From Phoronis ovalis (Eukaryota; Phoronida; Phoronidae), in the NCBI GenBank assembly GCA_028565635.1, contig JAOXYB010089163.1, positions 1-22,312 on the forward strand: a stretch of 22,312 nt of DNA, in the 5' to 3' direction. How positions within the stretch are numbered: the first letter of the stretch is position 1; each line of letters begins with the position of its first letter. Positions 10,631 to 19,899 of this stretch are shown in pieces. The position numbers and the translations under genes were made by a program. The notes beneath the pieces are model-generated. The model was given only the letters and a program-made list of their open reading frames with translations, ran no database searches and was not told the DNA's origin.

Positions 10631-12186
10631 TTCTATGATATTGGATAATGTACTTGATTATACATTGTAGTCGGATTTCAAATTTATCATAATTCTGGAG
10701 CATTTATATCATTCATATGTCCAATATGCAGGTTACATGCAAGTTTTTAGCTCAGCAGGCATTGTGTGCTGTATAAAATTTCTCTTGCCATACACTGTGT
10801 ATAGTATTATAGTAAATCTCATTCTTGTGCCATGTAGCTTCCTAAAATGTTGACTAAACATTATGGCAACGGCTAGTAATGAAACAAAATATCTTTTTGC
10901 CTAGTTAGCCTTGTAAACATTTATTTAGAAGTAGGCGAACACAAATTGGATTTTGATCACGGACTCAAGACTTGTACTTCATTACCGATGCAGTATATAT
11001 AAGGAAGGCATTTATTTTCCAATTAACTCGCTGCTTGAGACTTCCATAGGGTTATAAACCTTCTTTGAAAGATCCATACTTTACTACGATGCTTGCTTGC
11101 AGAGTCCATATTCCGCTGTGTAAATAATTGTTTTTTGCAGTTGATGCATACAGCATTAGAAAATGTTTGAATGGATGCCTTCCATAAGTGTTTTCAATAC
11201 TTAATTTAAATTTCTACTCTAGTTCTCATGATGTCAATATATATATATATATATATATATATACGTTCTAATCATGAAAATAAAAATGGCTTCCATGCAA
11301 TTGGTAAAAGATTATAATGTTGTCTTCTAAAAAGAAGCTTTGTATAAAAGGATATAATAAGATGTATTATTATTTATTTATTTAGCATGTTACAATATGC
11401 TGTTGATGTTTTGCTAGTGTAAGGTATTGTACTGTATATTCAATAACAAGTTGGTAGCTATAGCAAATATTGTTCTGCAACTGTCTGCTAAGAATTTAAA
11501 TTCGAAACTGTGGATTACTGTTTAGTACTTTCAGTTAGATCAAACTAATGCGACTGATTGGCTGTTGTTGCATGATTAAAGTAATTAAAATTTGCTGCTC
11601 TTGAATTCCCGACATTTAATGTTGGTGTAATCAATATCAGCATCTTGTGCGCAACTCAATATTTTAAGATTTGCTAGGTGGCATGGAGTATGCAGCATGT
11701 ATATAACATCTGGGTTAACTTTGGCTTTAAAGCAGGTCTTGCTTCAGTGTTCTTTTTATAAAATTCACTGCAAAAAATAAGTGGAAGCAGGATAGTGTAC
11801 CATGCCTTTTTGGGTGGCATGTCAATTGTTTCATTCCAAAGACTGGACAAGTCCATTTAGCCATTTAGTTGCATCGTAATGTTGCCATGATTGCATACTA
11901 CAGTTTTAGAAGATTTTTCATGGTGTCGAACTGTATTGTTGCTCTTACAATATACATCGGGCGTAGATCTGATTTTAACTTGTAAAGGATTATGTTGGGA
12001 AAGAAGTTTAATTGTGTTTATGTATGTAATATTTATAATGTTCAAATGTATTGGAGAGCCAAAATATAATATATATGTATGTATTACCGTAACTAGTTTT
12101 CATTTGTTCTGTGTGCCTTTCCATATTGCTAATAGCCAGTGACTTGAAAGATCTCAGGACAATCAGCTATTGCTACTTATACATAC
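10631..12186. other. spacer between two convergent genes
   Basis: The sequence is AT-rich with no coding signal on either strand. It holds an (AT)n microsatellite at 11237-11263, AATAAA on the + strand at 11279-11284, and overlapping AATAAA signals on the - strand at 11373-11382. Long forms of the two convergent 3' UTRs could therefore approach or overlap here. Confidence 0.6.
11237..11263. repeat. (AT)n microsatellite
   Basis: This is an uninterrupted AT dinucleotide run of about 13 units, with no associated gene feature. It could be length-polymorphic. Confidence 0.97.
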
Positions 12187-12192
12187 TTTATT
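12187..12192 (-). terminator. candidate poly(A) signal for the HEPN/NB-ARC/TPR gene
   Basis: TTTATT on the + strand reads AATAAA on the - strand, about 400 nt past the stop codon at 12593. It is the first canonical hexamer I find downstream of that stop. Alternatives are at 11373-11382. Confidence 0.4.
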
Positions 12193-12592
12193 TTAGTACT
12201 TTTTTCTGGATGCATGAATGTTCTTAAATCTACATAACACTGGTTTGTGCTTTGTAATGCTAAATATTTAGAAATGTCCTTCCAACTTGACATTTCTGTG
12301 CATAAGGTGGAAATGATCGTACCATATAATTTCTCCAATTGCAGTGGAGATCACCTTTTGTTGCAGATCTAATGCCAAAAGGTTTCAAATGGAAAAATAG
12401 GCTACAAGTATTAAGAAATAGAGTTTGAAAACTACACAAAAATGAAGAAGCCAGATAAGCAAGTGATCTGCAATGCAATACATGCCTACACATTTGAATC
12501 AGTCCTGACTTTCCACATATGGACATTAACATACTATATATTATATCAAGGTCTGCTCGGTGTACACATAGCATGTTTTGTTGTTCATATCC
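12193..12592 (-). other. probable 3' UTR of the HEPN/NB-ARC/TPR gene
   Basis: This lies between the TAA stop at 12593-12595 and the - strand AATAAA at 12187-12192. A 104-codon open frame (12260-12574, - strand) lies inside it, but its Cys/Leu/Ser-rich translation shows no domain and there is no splice signal linking it to the TPR exon, so I treat it as chance. Confidence 0.5.
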
Positions 12593-14943
12593 TTATTTGA
12601 TTTCTTTGTTATCACTACAGAACTGTTGAATGAATTTCAGTATTTTCACCATAATAGGATAATGCAGCTCGCACCTATTTACTTCACATATGCTGTATGC
12701 TCTTTGTATCATATCTTTGGCTTCCTGGCATCGACCCAAGCTCTGCAGACAAAGGGAGAGTTTGTGTAAAGTTCTTGCCACAATTATATGGTTAGGATGG
12801 TATCTTGTTTCTGATATAGATATTGACTTCTTAAACAGCGTTACGGCGTCTTCAAGGTGACCCTGTTGATGCAAGGCCTGTGCCTTAGTTTCATAAGTAA
12901 CTGCCATTCGTATGGATTCTTTACCTCGGTTGTTCTCTACAACTGGTTGAGCATGTTGTACTAATGTGATAGCACCATCTGGATCTCCCAGCGAATTCAG
13001 TGTAGATGCCATGTTAATCTGAGCCCGTGCAACTCTGTAGTGATTCTCACCAAAATGAGCTTGATATATGGGTATAATTCTCTTATAAGAGTCATATGCA
13101 TCCTGTGAATTTCCTAGTTCTTCTAGGATGTTAGCCAAGTGTTCCTGCCATTGAGCCACTACAGAAGTCTTACTATATTCATAATGTTTCTGTCCAGTCG
13201 ATATCGCTTGCTCATATAAATCTTGAGCCCCTTCTGCATTACCAAGATGTCGGAGTGCAGTTCCAATAAATACTTGTAATAATGCAATATCTATCATGTT
13301 TTTACCAAGTATTCTCTCATATACAGGCATAATTTCACGGTAAATTTCCAGTGCACCACGTGGATCTCCTGATGCGATCATAGCAAGACCCATGTTTTTC
13401 TTTGATTCTGCCATATCTATACTGTCATTGTCAAAATGTCTCTCTATGACAGGCATGAACATACGACATACCTTAATAGCTTCGTGTTTCTTGACCGACA
13501 TTCTCATGACGCCAACTAACTCTCTACGTGCTTTAGCTACTTCCACACTTTCATTACCATAATGCCTTACAGTTATATCTATACACGCCTCATACAGCTG
13601 AACAGAACCCTCAACATCACCAGCTAACATCATCGACAGAGCCACTTGTTGTTGTGTATTTACTAGTTTAACATGATTAAAACCATATTGTTTCTCTTGA
13701 AATTGTAATAACCGTTTTCCTATTAGAAGGCCCTCGTGTGGTTGATGAATGTCATTTAGACGGCAGCAGGTGTTGAACATCAACCGTTCAGTGGTATCAA
13801 ACAATTCTAGCAATAAGTTATCAGTGATGTGTGAAAGTAATACTCTTATGTGAGGGAAATATGTTCGAATTTTGTGTGCCAGCTCAGGTGTTGAGGCATG
13901 TGCAGAAGTTTCATTAGTCAACATGTCCATTAAAGGTTTCAGTACTTGTTTAGCATAGTCAGGTTGGTCTGATGATAATTTACAAATAACGAATTGAACC
14001 AGACGGTGTACCTTGATACAGTCAGTCTCAGAACTTGGAGAAATCATGGAATATGAAAGTAAGATAAAGACAGCTTCACTGGTACGGAGTTTAGATGATA
14101 GTAGTAAAGGTGTTTCGAAGAACTTTAAAGGTATGTTGTCAGGAGAAAGGAATGCGCACCACTGTAATAATTTTGCGGCATCTTCTGAATTCTCTTTTAT
14201 CTTTTCGTCGGAGGTAGACCATGTACTCATTACGGTTTGCTGGGAATCATCTTCTAGCTGAAAACCAGTTGATAGTAATTTTACTTTGTTTGATTCGTAT
14301 ATTTCTATATATGTCTGAACACTTATGCAGTGCTGTTTAATATATTGTGTAGCATGAGCTAACGCAAGAGGAAAATAGTCCAGTATTAATGAAAGATTTG
14401 TGCAATCATTGTCATGGCTTGTTTCTCCGCAAACTTGCTTTACAAATGCAATCGCTTCATCCTCTGTGAAAATGTCAAGTCTGATGGTACTTTTCCAGTT
14501 TGGATTACGAGAAGTTATCAATACATGGTGCATGCTGTGCAAATTATTAAATGTCGGCAAAGCCGACTTAATATTTTCATAGTCAGTAGCATTGTCAAAG
14601 ATGAGAAGCCACGATGGCAGTGTTTTTATTCTCTGAAATATTTCCTTTCCAATGACTTCATTAGTTTTCTCTTGTGTTTCAATGCTAAGATCATCTGCAA
14701 ATTCAATGAGAGATGATTGGAACGAGCCTTCATCTGCATCAATCCATCTTATTAATGTGTACTTTTCACTGTTTAAATGAGCATATTCTGTGACTAAAGT
14801 GGTTTTGCCTATTCCTCCTAATCCATACACAGTAACCCTATGAGATGCATCTAGTTTTTGCTTTATTTCATGTAGTAACATTTCTCTTCCCTTGAAATCA
14901 AAATTTTTAGGTCGAAGTCTGTCTGCTATGTTCCTGCCTGTGC
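12593..14943 (-). CDS. NLR-like STAND protein: NB-ARC, winged helix and TPR array (main exon)
   Basis: This large terminal exon (about 783 residues) starts at acceptor attgtag (14944) with GTGRNIADRLRP and the classic NB-ARC entry FDFKGREMLL. Numbering from Met at 14881: Walker A GLGGIGKTT at 20-28 (14798-14824), Walker B WLLIFDNATD at 91-100, sensor strand VLITSRN at 120-126, GLPL-like FPLALAHATQYI at 170-181, winged helix about 230-300 and an MHD-like VHRLVQ at 291-296. Residues about 400-740 form about eight TPR units of 42-44 residues in the kinesin-light-chain style (ALxxLGxxxxAxxLYxxAI). Such proteins are ATP-switched signalling hubs: the TPR array senses a ligand, NB-ARC oligomerises, and the N-terminal domain signals. 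The acceptor phase matches the donor at 15462 (G|GC, Gly). The ATPase motifs are intact and the frame is open throughout. Function as an immune or stress sensor is inferred from family membership. Confidence 0.93.
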
Positions 14944-15462
14944 CTACAATGATACACAGAATGATTCATTTTTGCATGTGTACAGGTGAATAAAGTACTA
15001 TATAGAAACCAAAACAACATTGAATGGTAAAAAGTTATTGTCGAAGTTATTAATTCCGTCCGACAACTAGAATACTATTCTATGAACTTCTCATCTTATT
15101 TAATAATAATGCCTTTATTTGTATGGCAACAACTAGCCATTTTTCAAGACATGAGCCAACAAAACAAGGTTAACTTTTCAGAGCTATGCAATGACAGAGG
15201 GCTTTAAATTATACTAGCCTGCATAGAAGAAAGACGAATCAAAATTGCTTCAAAATCGCACAGCAACTTTTTAACTGTTGAACTACATGTAGCTACTAGG
15301 CCAAGGCATAAGAATTTCATGGAATAATCTAAAAGGAATATTTGGTTGCATAGTCCGTGTCTCAGTCACATTCTCTCTTATTTGAATTTAAGAAAGAACT
15401 AATTTAATTTTTTTTCCAAACTTTACTTTTTGTTTAAACTTTATCAAAACAATTTTTTTTAC
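14944..15462 (-). other. intron between linker and NB-ARC exons (519 bp)
   Basis: On the - strand the donor is CAGG|GTAAAA (15462) and the acceptor is attgtag (ending at 14944), phase 1. Reading past the donor would give a short lysine-rich tail (KKNCFDKV) and a stop at 15434. An AT-rich interior with no coding signal is all I see. Confidence 0.8.
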
Positions 15463-15919
15463 CCTGTTTACTGCACGATGTAGTTTCTGAATTTAGTACA
15501 GATGCGCCAAACCTCTTGGATAAGTCAGTTTCAAGCTGATGTAGACAATGATGAAGTTGTTCTGTTCGTTTATCTAAATTATGGGTAATGCTAGATTCAG
15601 CAGACAGAATGGCAGTGTGTATATCATCTGATTCTTGTGCTCTCTTGGAATCATGTTCATGCAATAATTCTCTAACATTCTTAAACTCAAGCTCAGGTAT
15701 TTCCTTTTCAGTTGCTAATTGTGACATATACTGTGCTGCATTTGTATTACCTTGGACACCGTGTACTGCTTTATTTTTTTTAATTTCTTCAATTTGAGTT
15801 TTTATTAAAGTTCTGCAATTATCAACGGTTGGCAAGTGTTCCACTTGATGTTCAGTAGGCAAAAGCTTAAAATATTTTAAAATTTTCTTGGTCTTGTTTG
15901 AAATTCTTTTAGTTGGATT
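15463..15919 (-). CDS. linker/coiled-coil segment of the HEPN/NB-ARC/TPR protein
   Basis: This open frame of about 152 codons runs from just after a TAG at 15920-15922 to the donor at 15462. It is Lys/Glu/Gln/His-rich and largely helical in character: a basic start (NPTKRISNKTKKILKYF), TLIKTQIEEIKK, ELEFKNVRELLHEHDSKR and a heptad-like region around SITHNLDKRTEQLHHCLHQL. In related proteins a helical linker joins the HEPN domain to NB-ARC. It splices in phase with the NB-ARC exon, but its frame is +1 relative to the HEPN segment directly upstream; the two frames overlap by 8 nt (15912-15919). No Met is needed at its start if it is read as a continuation of the HEPN exon. I regard it as the same exon as 15912-16529, separated by a one-base frameshift or a short unrecognised intron. 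Confidence 0.75.
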
Positions 15920-16529
15920 CTAACGACCACATTTCTATCATCCTTCCATACATTGTTTGCATGTCTACATCCATGGACAATGATCGTAGGGCATCATAGT
16001 CCTGTTGGGTGAACTTGGTCGAAACTTGTAATAAAACATGAACAATATCATTCCAAGTTTTGTCAAAATCTTCACTTGTTATTGCTGCTTTTGCTTTGAG
16101 ACCATAAAGCAAATTCCTAAATATTCTAATGCGAGCAATATTTGCTGCAGAAGATGTGTCATCCTTCTGGGGATTGTCCCAAACTTTCCAATGTGCTGGA
16201 CATATTCCAGCAATGTTACGTGACAGAATCCAAATGAGAGAAATATCAAGGTGATGGAGTTCGACAGTTGTGTTTGCTGGACCTATGTTGTTCCCGCCTC
16301 TACTCTGTGGATAAAGTAGATTCAGTTGTTCTTCATTGAAAAACGGTACTAAAGATAGATCACGTTGTATATGAGGCAAGTTTAAAATGTCTCCTAGTGT
16401 CTTTGATGGATATGTTTTGCTCAACTGTTCTTCAAAGAAATCTGACAATGCCACTGTTCCTGCATCAATCAACAGCCGACACAGGAGTCCAAACTTAACA
16501 TTGCCTTGGGTATATAAGGACATTGCCAT
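15912..16529 (-). CDS. DZIP3-type HEPN domain of the NLR-like protein
   Basis: The 206 residues start at ATG 16529 (context GTCATGG), with an in-frame TGA 27 nt upstream. I recognise the DZIP3-like HEPN family: FGLLCRLLIDAGTVALSDFF at 13-32, LNLLYP at 69-74, LDISLIWILSRNIAGICP at 94-111, DTSSAANIARIRIFRNLLYG at 124-143, and a helical end DYDALRSLSMDVDMQTMYG. The usual signature here is RNxxYGH; this copy has RNLLYGL (138-144), with CTC at 16098-16100 where CAC or CAT would give His. HEPN domains use R-x(4-6)-H for RNA cleavage, so this copy may be non-catalytic and serve in adaptor-type or oligomerising contacts. The frame ends in TAA at 15909-15911 right where the linker frame opens. Confidence 0.85.
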
Positions 16530-16663
16530 GACGAATACATTGCTATGTGCTGTATTTCAGTAACTACCCGTAACACCTAAAAAGGAGACAATGAATTTTC
16601 TAAATTGTGTCGATAGGAACAAACATAAACTGCACACATCTGACTGTCAGGTAAAGACTTTTA

Positions 16664-16825
16664 TGAGGGGGGTAGGGGGTCCCCCCAAGGGTGCAATGCT
16701 CGCTGCTTGCACTTAAGAATAAAAAAACATCAAAAAAAAAGATCAGCAAAAAAAAATGGTCGCTAAAAGAAAATTCTCGCTGCTCGGGCTTATAATAACA
16801 GACCCCAATGCTCGCTGCTCGCAAA
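16664..16825. repeat. G-run/C-run palindrome followed by three TCGCTGCT-type repeats
   Basis: Runs of six and five G (16667-16679) abut a run of C (16681-16686), giving a GGGGGTCCCCCC palindrome. Then come three related units at 16695-16711, 16773-16790 and 16806-16825 sharing CTCGCTGCT, separated by A-rich stretches. This looks like the remnant of a dispersed repeat or a decayed minisatellite rather than a gene. Confidence 0.6.
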
Positions 16826-17105
16826 AAAAAACTATAGCCCTCATTTATAAATTGCATTTGTGAATAAAATATCAATTTGTACAAATACCAAACAGTTCGA
16901 TGTAAACTTATTTTTTTATTTTTTTGTTTTTAAATATTTATTTACTATGCATATAATAATGATATTACAAAAAAGGACATAGAATACAGAATAATTTAAA
17001 ATAACACTTGATGCCACACTAAAAGCATATTAAAAAAACTTATTTCCATAGTGGTCCCAGTTGAGTCTCTTAAAACAGCATCAAAATCATATATTAAAAA
17101 TTACA

Positions 17106-17828
17106 ACCGTATTTTCTCTAATAATCGCCCCCTGCTTTAATATTTGCCCAGTTCTAATAATCACCCCCTCCGGTGACTAAAAGAAATCAATAATGGCCCC
17201 ATCTCTAATAATCGCTCCCGGGGCGATAATTTGAGTTGAAGACCCATTTGAATTAATGTGAGATAATCACATTTTAATTCATTATTTTGTTTAGTTGATT
17301 AGCTCTTTTTTGGATGATGTGTATTTATTTGTAATATTCCCCCAAATTATTTTTAATAAGTGTTTTGGTTCGCAAAACAAACTTCGGATCATCTCCAATA
17401 ATACTTTCAATAGAATTTCCATACCGAGTAGGGCAGCAGGTGATTTACACTTCTTGCCGTTGACTTTCATAGTAATTGTGTTTCCAAGTTGGGCAAGGTG
17501 GTATATTACTGTACAAATTACTCCAGGTATGTGAATAACAATGAAAACGTACCGTCTATTTTTAAACCTTAAAAGGTTTGGAAGTGTTTTTTTTGAAAAA
17601 AAATTGCATTACACTCAGAATTTTGCTTGAATAACCGATTTTGTTTGATAAAGTGTCTTATGTATCCCAAACAATAGAATTAAAAATCTTAAATATTCAT
17701 GCAAGAAGTTTTAACTTATTAACTTATATTAACTTATTAAAATAATCACCATGCATCCTCTAATAATCGCCCCCTTAAAAGAATTTTTTTAAATAATTGC
17801 CCAGGGAGTTTTTTGGAGAAAATACGGT
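17106..17828. mobile_element. MITE-like element with 13-bp terminal inverted repeats
   Basis: ACCGTATTTTCTC at 17106-17118 is matched exactly in inverse by GAGAAAATACGGT at 17816-17828, framing 723 bp. Within it TCTAATAATCGCCCCC-like units recur in the same orientation (17117-17132, 17153-17168, 17204-17219, 17759-17774). A TTAACTTAT triplication lies at about 17712-17739. No transposase-like frame is present, so it would be non-autonomous. I could not define a clear target-site duplication. It lies in the putative 5' intron of the NLR-like gene. Confidence 0.65.
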
Positions 17829-18007
17829 AGTATTCAAAGTATTAACTTCATGCATACTATGATGTTTTCTTACTTTTGATGAATAGATACCAGTAATTAT
17901 AATTTTTGAAAGGTGGATATTTTCCAAATATGGGATATAGAAAGAAAAACCTTATACTACTTCATTTAGTTCAACTTTGGTGCAACTGTTTGGTTCATTT
18001 AGATAAT

Positions 18008-18021
18008 ACACACACACACAC
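18008..18021. repeat. short (AC)7 microsatellite
   Basis: Seven AC units at the start of the CpG-rich patch that precedes the candidate first exon of the NLR-like gene. Confidence 0.9.
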
Positions 18022-18372
18022 GTACACATGCCGGTACCATGGACTCGGTACTTAAAACGAAATTACTGTAACAGTGTATGGTACTGCATGTACACTTTGC
18101 CTGTAGCGGTAGGATATTATGGGAAGCCCAATTGAAACAACAACGAAGCAAGCCCCGCGCAAATTCTGTTTTAAAATGGAGCTTATACATGCAGCCACTC
18201 GTCTTTCAATCATTATAGACATTATAATAATTCTGTAAACCCCGGTCCCCTTAACCACGTAACCCGGGCCACGAACGATATACACAATGGACAGGACACA
18301 ATGCACAATTCAGCTTATTATATAAGTTCAAACTATTCTTAGTTATATTAGTCCCAGACATAATCTACATAC

Positions 18373-18409
18373 CACGTACGCAGGCTGAAAATTCACCGGT
18401 GTCTGCCAT
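18373..18409 (-). CDS. candidate first coding exon (or uORF) of the NLR-like gene
   Basis: On the - strand a strong-context ATG (CGACGATGG, 18409) opens MADTGEFSACVR and leaves one base before donor GTATGT (18372). Joined to the acceptor at 16550, the split codon becomes GCA and the frame runs through VFVMAMSLYTQGN into the HEPN domain without a stop, adding 19 or so residues before Met 16529. Joined to the stronger acceptor at 16577, the same ATG instead gives a short uORF ending at TGA 16557-16559. The CpG-rich setting and an upstream ETS site support a 5' exon here. Evidence is short and splice-based only. Confidence 0.4.
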
Positions 18410-18660
18410 CGTCGTGTCCTAGTCTAGTCTGTGAAAAAAATCATCTTGTTCAAACTGAGATCCGAACTTCGTTGATTTATTAACACTGTTGTCTATCCTA
18501 ACTGTTCACTATAAATTAACTAGAGCAATTTGTTCGCAACTTCCGGCACCAACGTACACCTACGTGAATTTATAATCTCGGAAATATAATCTAAGGCGGC
18601 GCGGTCACATCCGGGGTCATATTTATTAAAGTCCCGGGATTAAAGTACTTCGTATTTTTG
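18410..18660 (-). promoter_or_regulatory. CpG-rich putative promoter of the NLR-like gene
   Basis: CpG dinucleotides are much more frequent between about 18.02 and 18.65 kb than elsewhere. The patch surrounds the candidate first exon at 18373-18409. A perfect ETS/GABP-type site GCCGGAAGT lies on the - strand at 18539-18547, about 130 nt upstream of the candidate ATG. I see no clear TATA box at a matching distance, consistent with a CpG-type promoter. Direction could be either way; only the - strand has a gene. Confidence 0.4.
18539..18547 (-). promoter_or_regulatory. ETS/GABP-type binding site
   Basis: ACTTCCGGC on the + strand reads GCCGGAAGT on the - strand, the canonical ETS-family core, common near transcription starts of broadly expressed genes. 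Confidence 0.4.
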
Positions 18661-19048
18661 CCATTTAGGCCTATGAGTCAGCTTGAGATGAACATAGCAT
18701 TATACCTGTTTTATCGTTCTAATTTGCGAATAATATCATACAAAAATATAATTTTATGAATAAATCTGACTTTAAATGGAATAAGGACACAACTGTGAAC
18801 AGAAGCACCCAATGAGGATACTTTTTTATAACTGTATATAGCAAACCAACATATTTTTTTACATGTTTCATGATTTATAGATAAACCATTTGACAATGTA
18901 GCTTGGAAGGCCATCTCGATCTGTTCACCACTCACCAGCAAGCTGAATTTTTTTAAATTTATCTGCCAGTTGAAATTTGCAAAAAAAAAGATGTTGTTTC
19001 ATGGGGTTTCGTGCTTAAATAAATCATTTAGCGGTGTTGATGTGGGGA

Positions 19049-19135
19049 TCTGTTCCCCATTACCAGCTGGATGAACTGCTTGTGGTTTGCCAGCCAGCCA
19101 GACTCGTCTTGGGAACAGATATTATGGGGAACAGA
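19049..19135. repeat. 12-bp inverted repeat in a GC-richer patch
   Basis: TCTGTTCCCCAT (19049-19060) is the exact inverse of ATGGGGAACAGA (19124-19135), with 63 nt between. A second GGGAACAGAT at 19111-19120 could pair with the same left arm. The surrounding 19040-19210 is clearly richer in GC than its flanks. Confidence 0.7.
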
Positions 19136-19873
19136 CTCGATGGGTGCTTCCGTGTGATGTAACCGAAGGTCTGGTTGTGCTGGATGTAGTCAATGATTTC
19201 CAGCAACCTTAATAAATTTATGATTTTGTCCGTTTTCACTTTTGTCCCGGTGTAATTGCCTAGGTATTTTTTACCTGTATTTTTGGGGCTATTCTACAAA
19301 GTGGAATAGGAAAAAAGTAATTGGCGATCATATGCCTGCACGAAAAATTAATAGAGCTCTGCAACTGCGTTATACCATAAAATTCAATTTACTTTAAATT
19401 TTATACTAAATATTCAACTCGTTTTATATGTTTATATTTTCTAAAACGGAACCTTAACTCAGTGATGGTTCAGAAGTGCTAAAAAGAATGGTCTTTTATA
19501 TATTTATTATAATTGTAAATTTGTCAGTTACAATTAAATATTCAAAATAATTTTACAATTTTTGGGAGGACGGAGGCGCGCCCGATGATAAATCCACCAC
19601 TGTATTTACAAATTGGAACCAGGTCTATGTGATTTTTATTTAAATTGTAAAAAATAATTACACTGATATCAGTCAAATACCTTTAATAACATGACCATTA
19701 TACACCTGATACCACCATACTTGAACGTTTTAAGCAATTTAAATGTGCCGACCCTCACCATATTTCCCGCCGGCCACTGAGTTATTACATCAAGTTTGGC
19801 ACTAGGTTCGTCTATATACAATTTTGTTTCCTGATTTTTTAAAGTCAGATAAGTATGTATATTGTATTGATTG

Positions 19874-19899
19874 CTGGGACTAATATATATTAGTCCCAG
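19874..19899. repeat. perfect 26-bp palindrome
   Basis: CTGGGACTAATAT is followed directly by its exact reverse complement. Half of it (TATATTAGTCCCAGA) also occurs at 18344-18358, so the arm may be the end of a dispersed repeat. Confidence 0.9.

Larger units (their letters stand above)
16550..18372 (-). other. probable 5' intron of the NLR-like gene, hosting a transposon-like element
   Basis: There are two candidate acceptors on the - strand: tctcctttttag ending at 16577 (better polypyrimidine tract) and gaaatacag ending at 16550. The candidate donor is G|GTATGT at 18372. The interval contains simple A-runs, a G-rich palindromic spot and TCGCTGCT repeats (16664-16825), and the inverted-repeat element at 17106-17828. 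No convincing coding exon is seen inside. Confidence 0.45.

Noticed and set aside
12260-12574. 104-codon minus-strand open frame beyond the TPR exon stop
   Set aside because: No domain, Cys/Leu/Ser-rich, no splice link; it fits the 3' UTR of the NLR-like gene.
16600-16884. 94-codon minus-strand frame across the G-run and TCGCTGCT repeats
   Set aside because: It is made mainly of low-complexity A/T runs read as Phe/Leu/Lys and holds repeat units.
18052-18306. 84-codon minus-strand frame in the CpG-rich patch
   Set aside because: The translation has no motif and no splice frame leading into HEPN; its openness probably reflects the local base composition.
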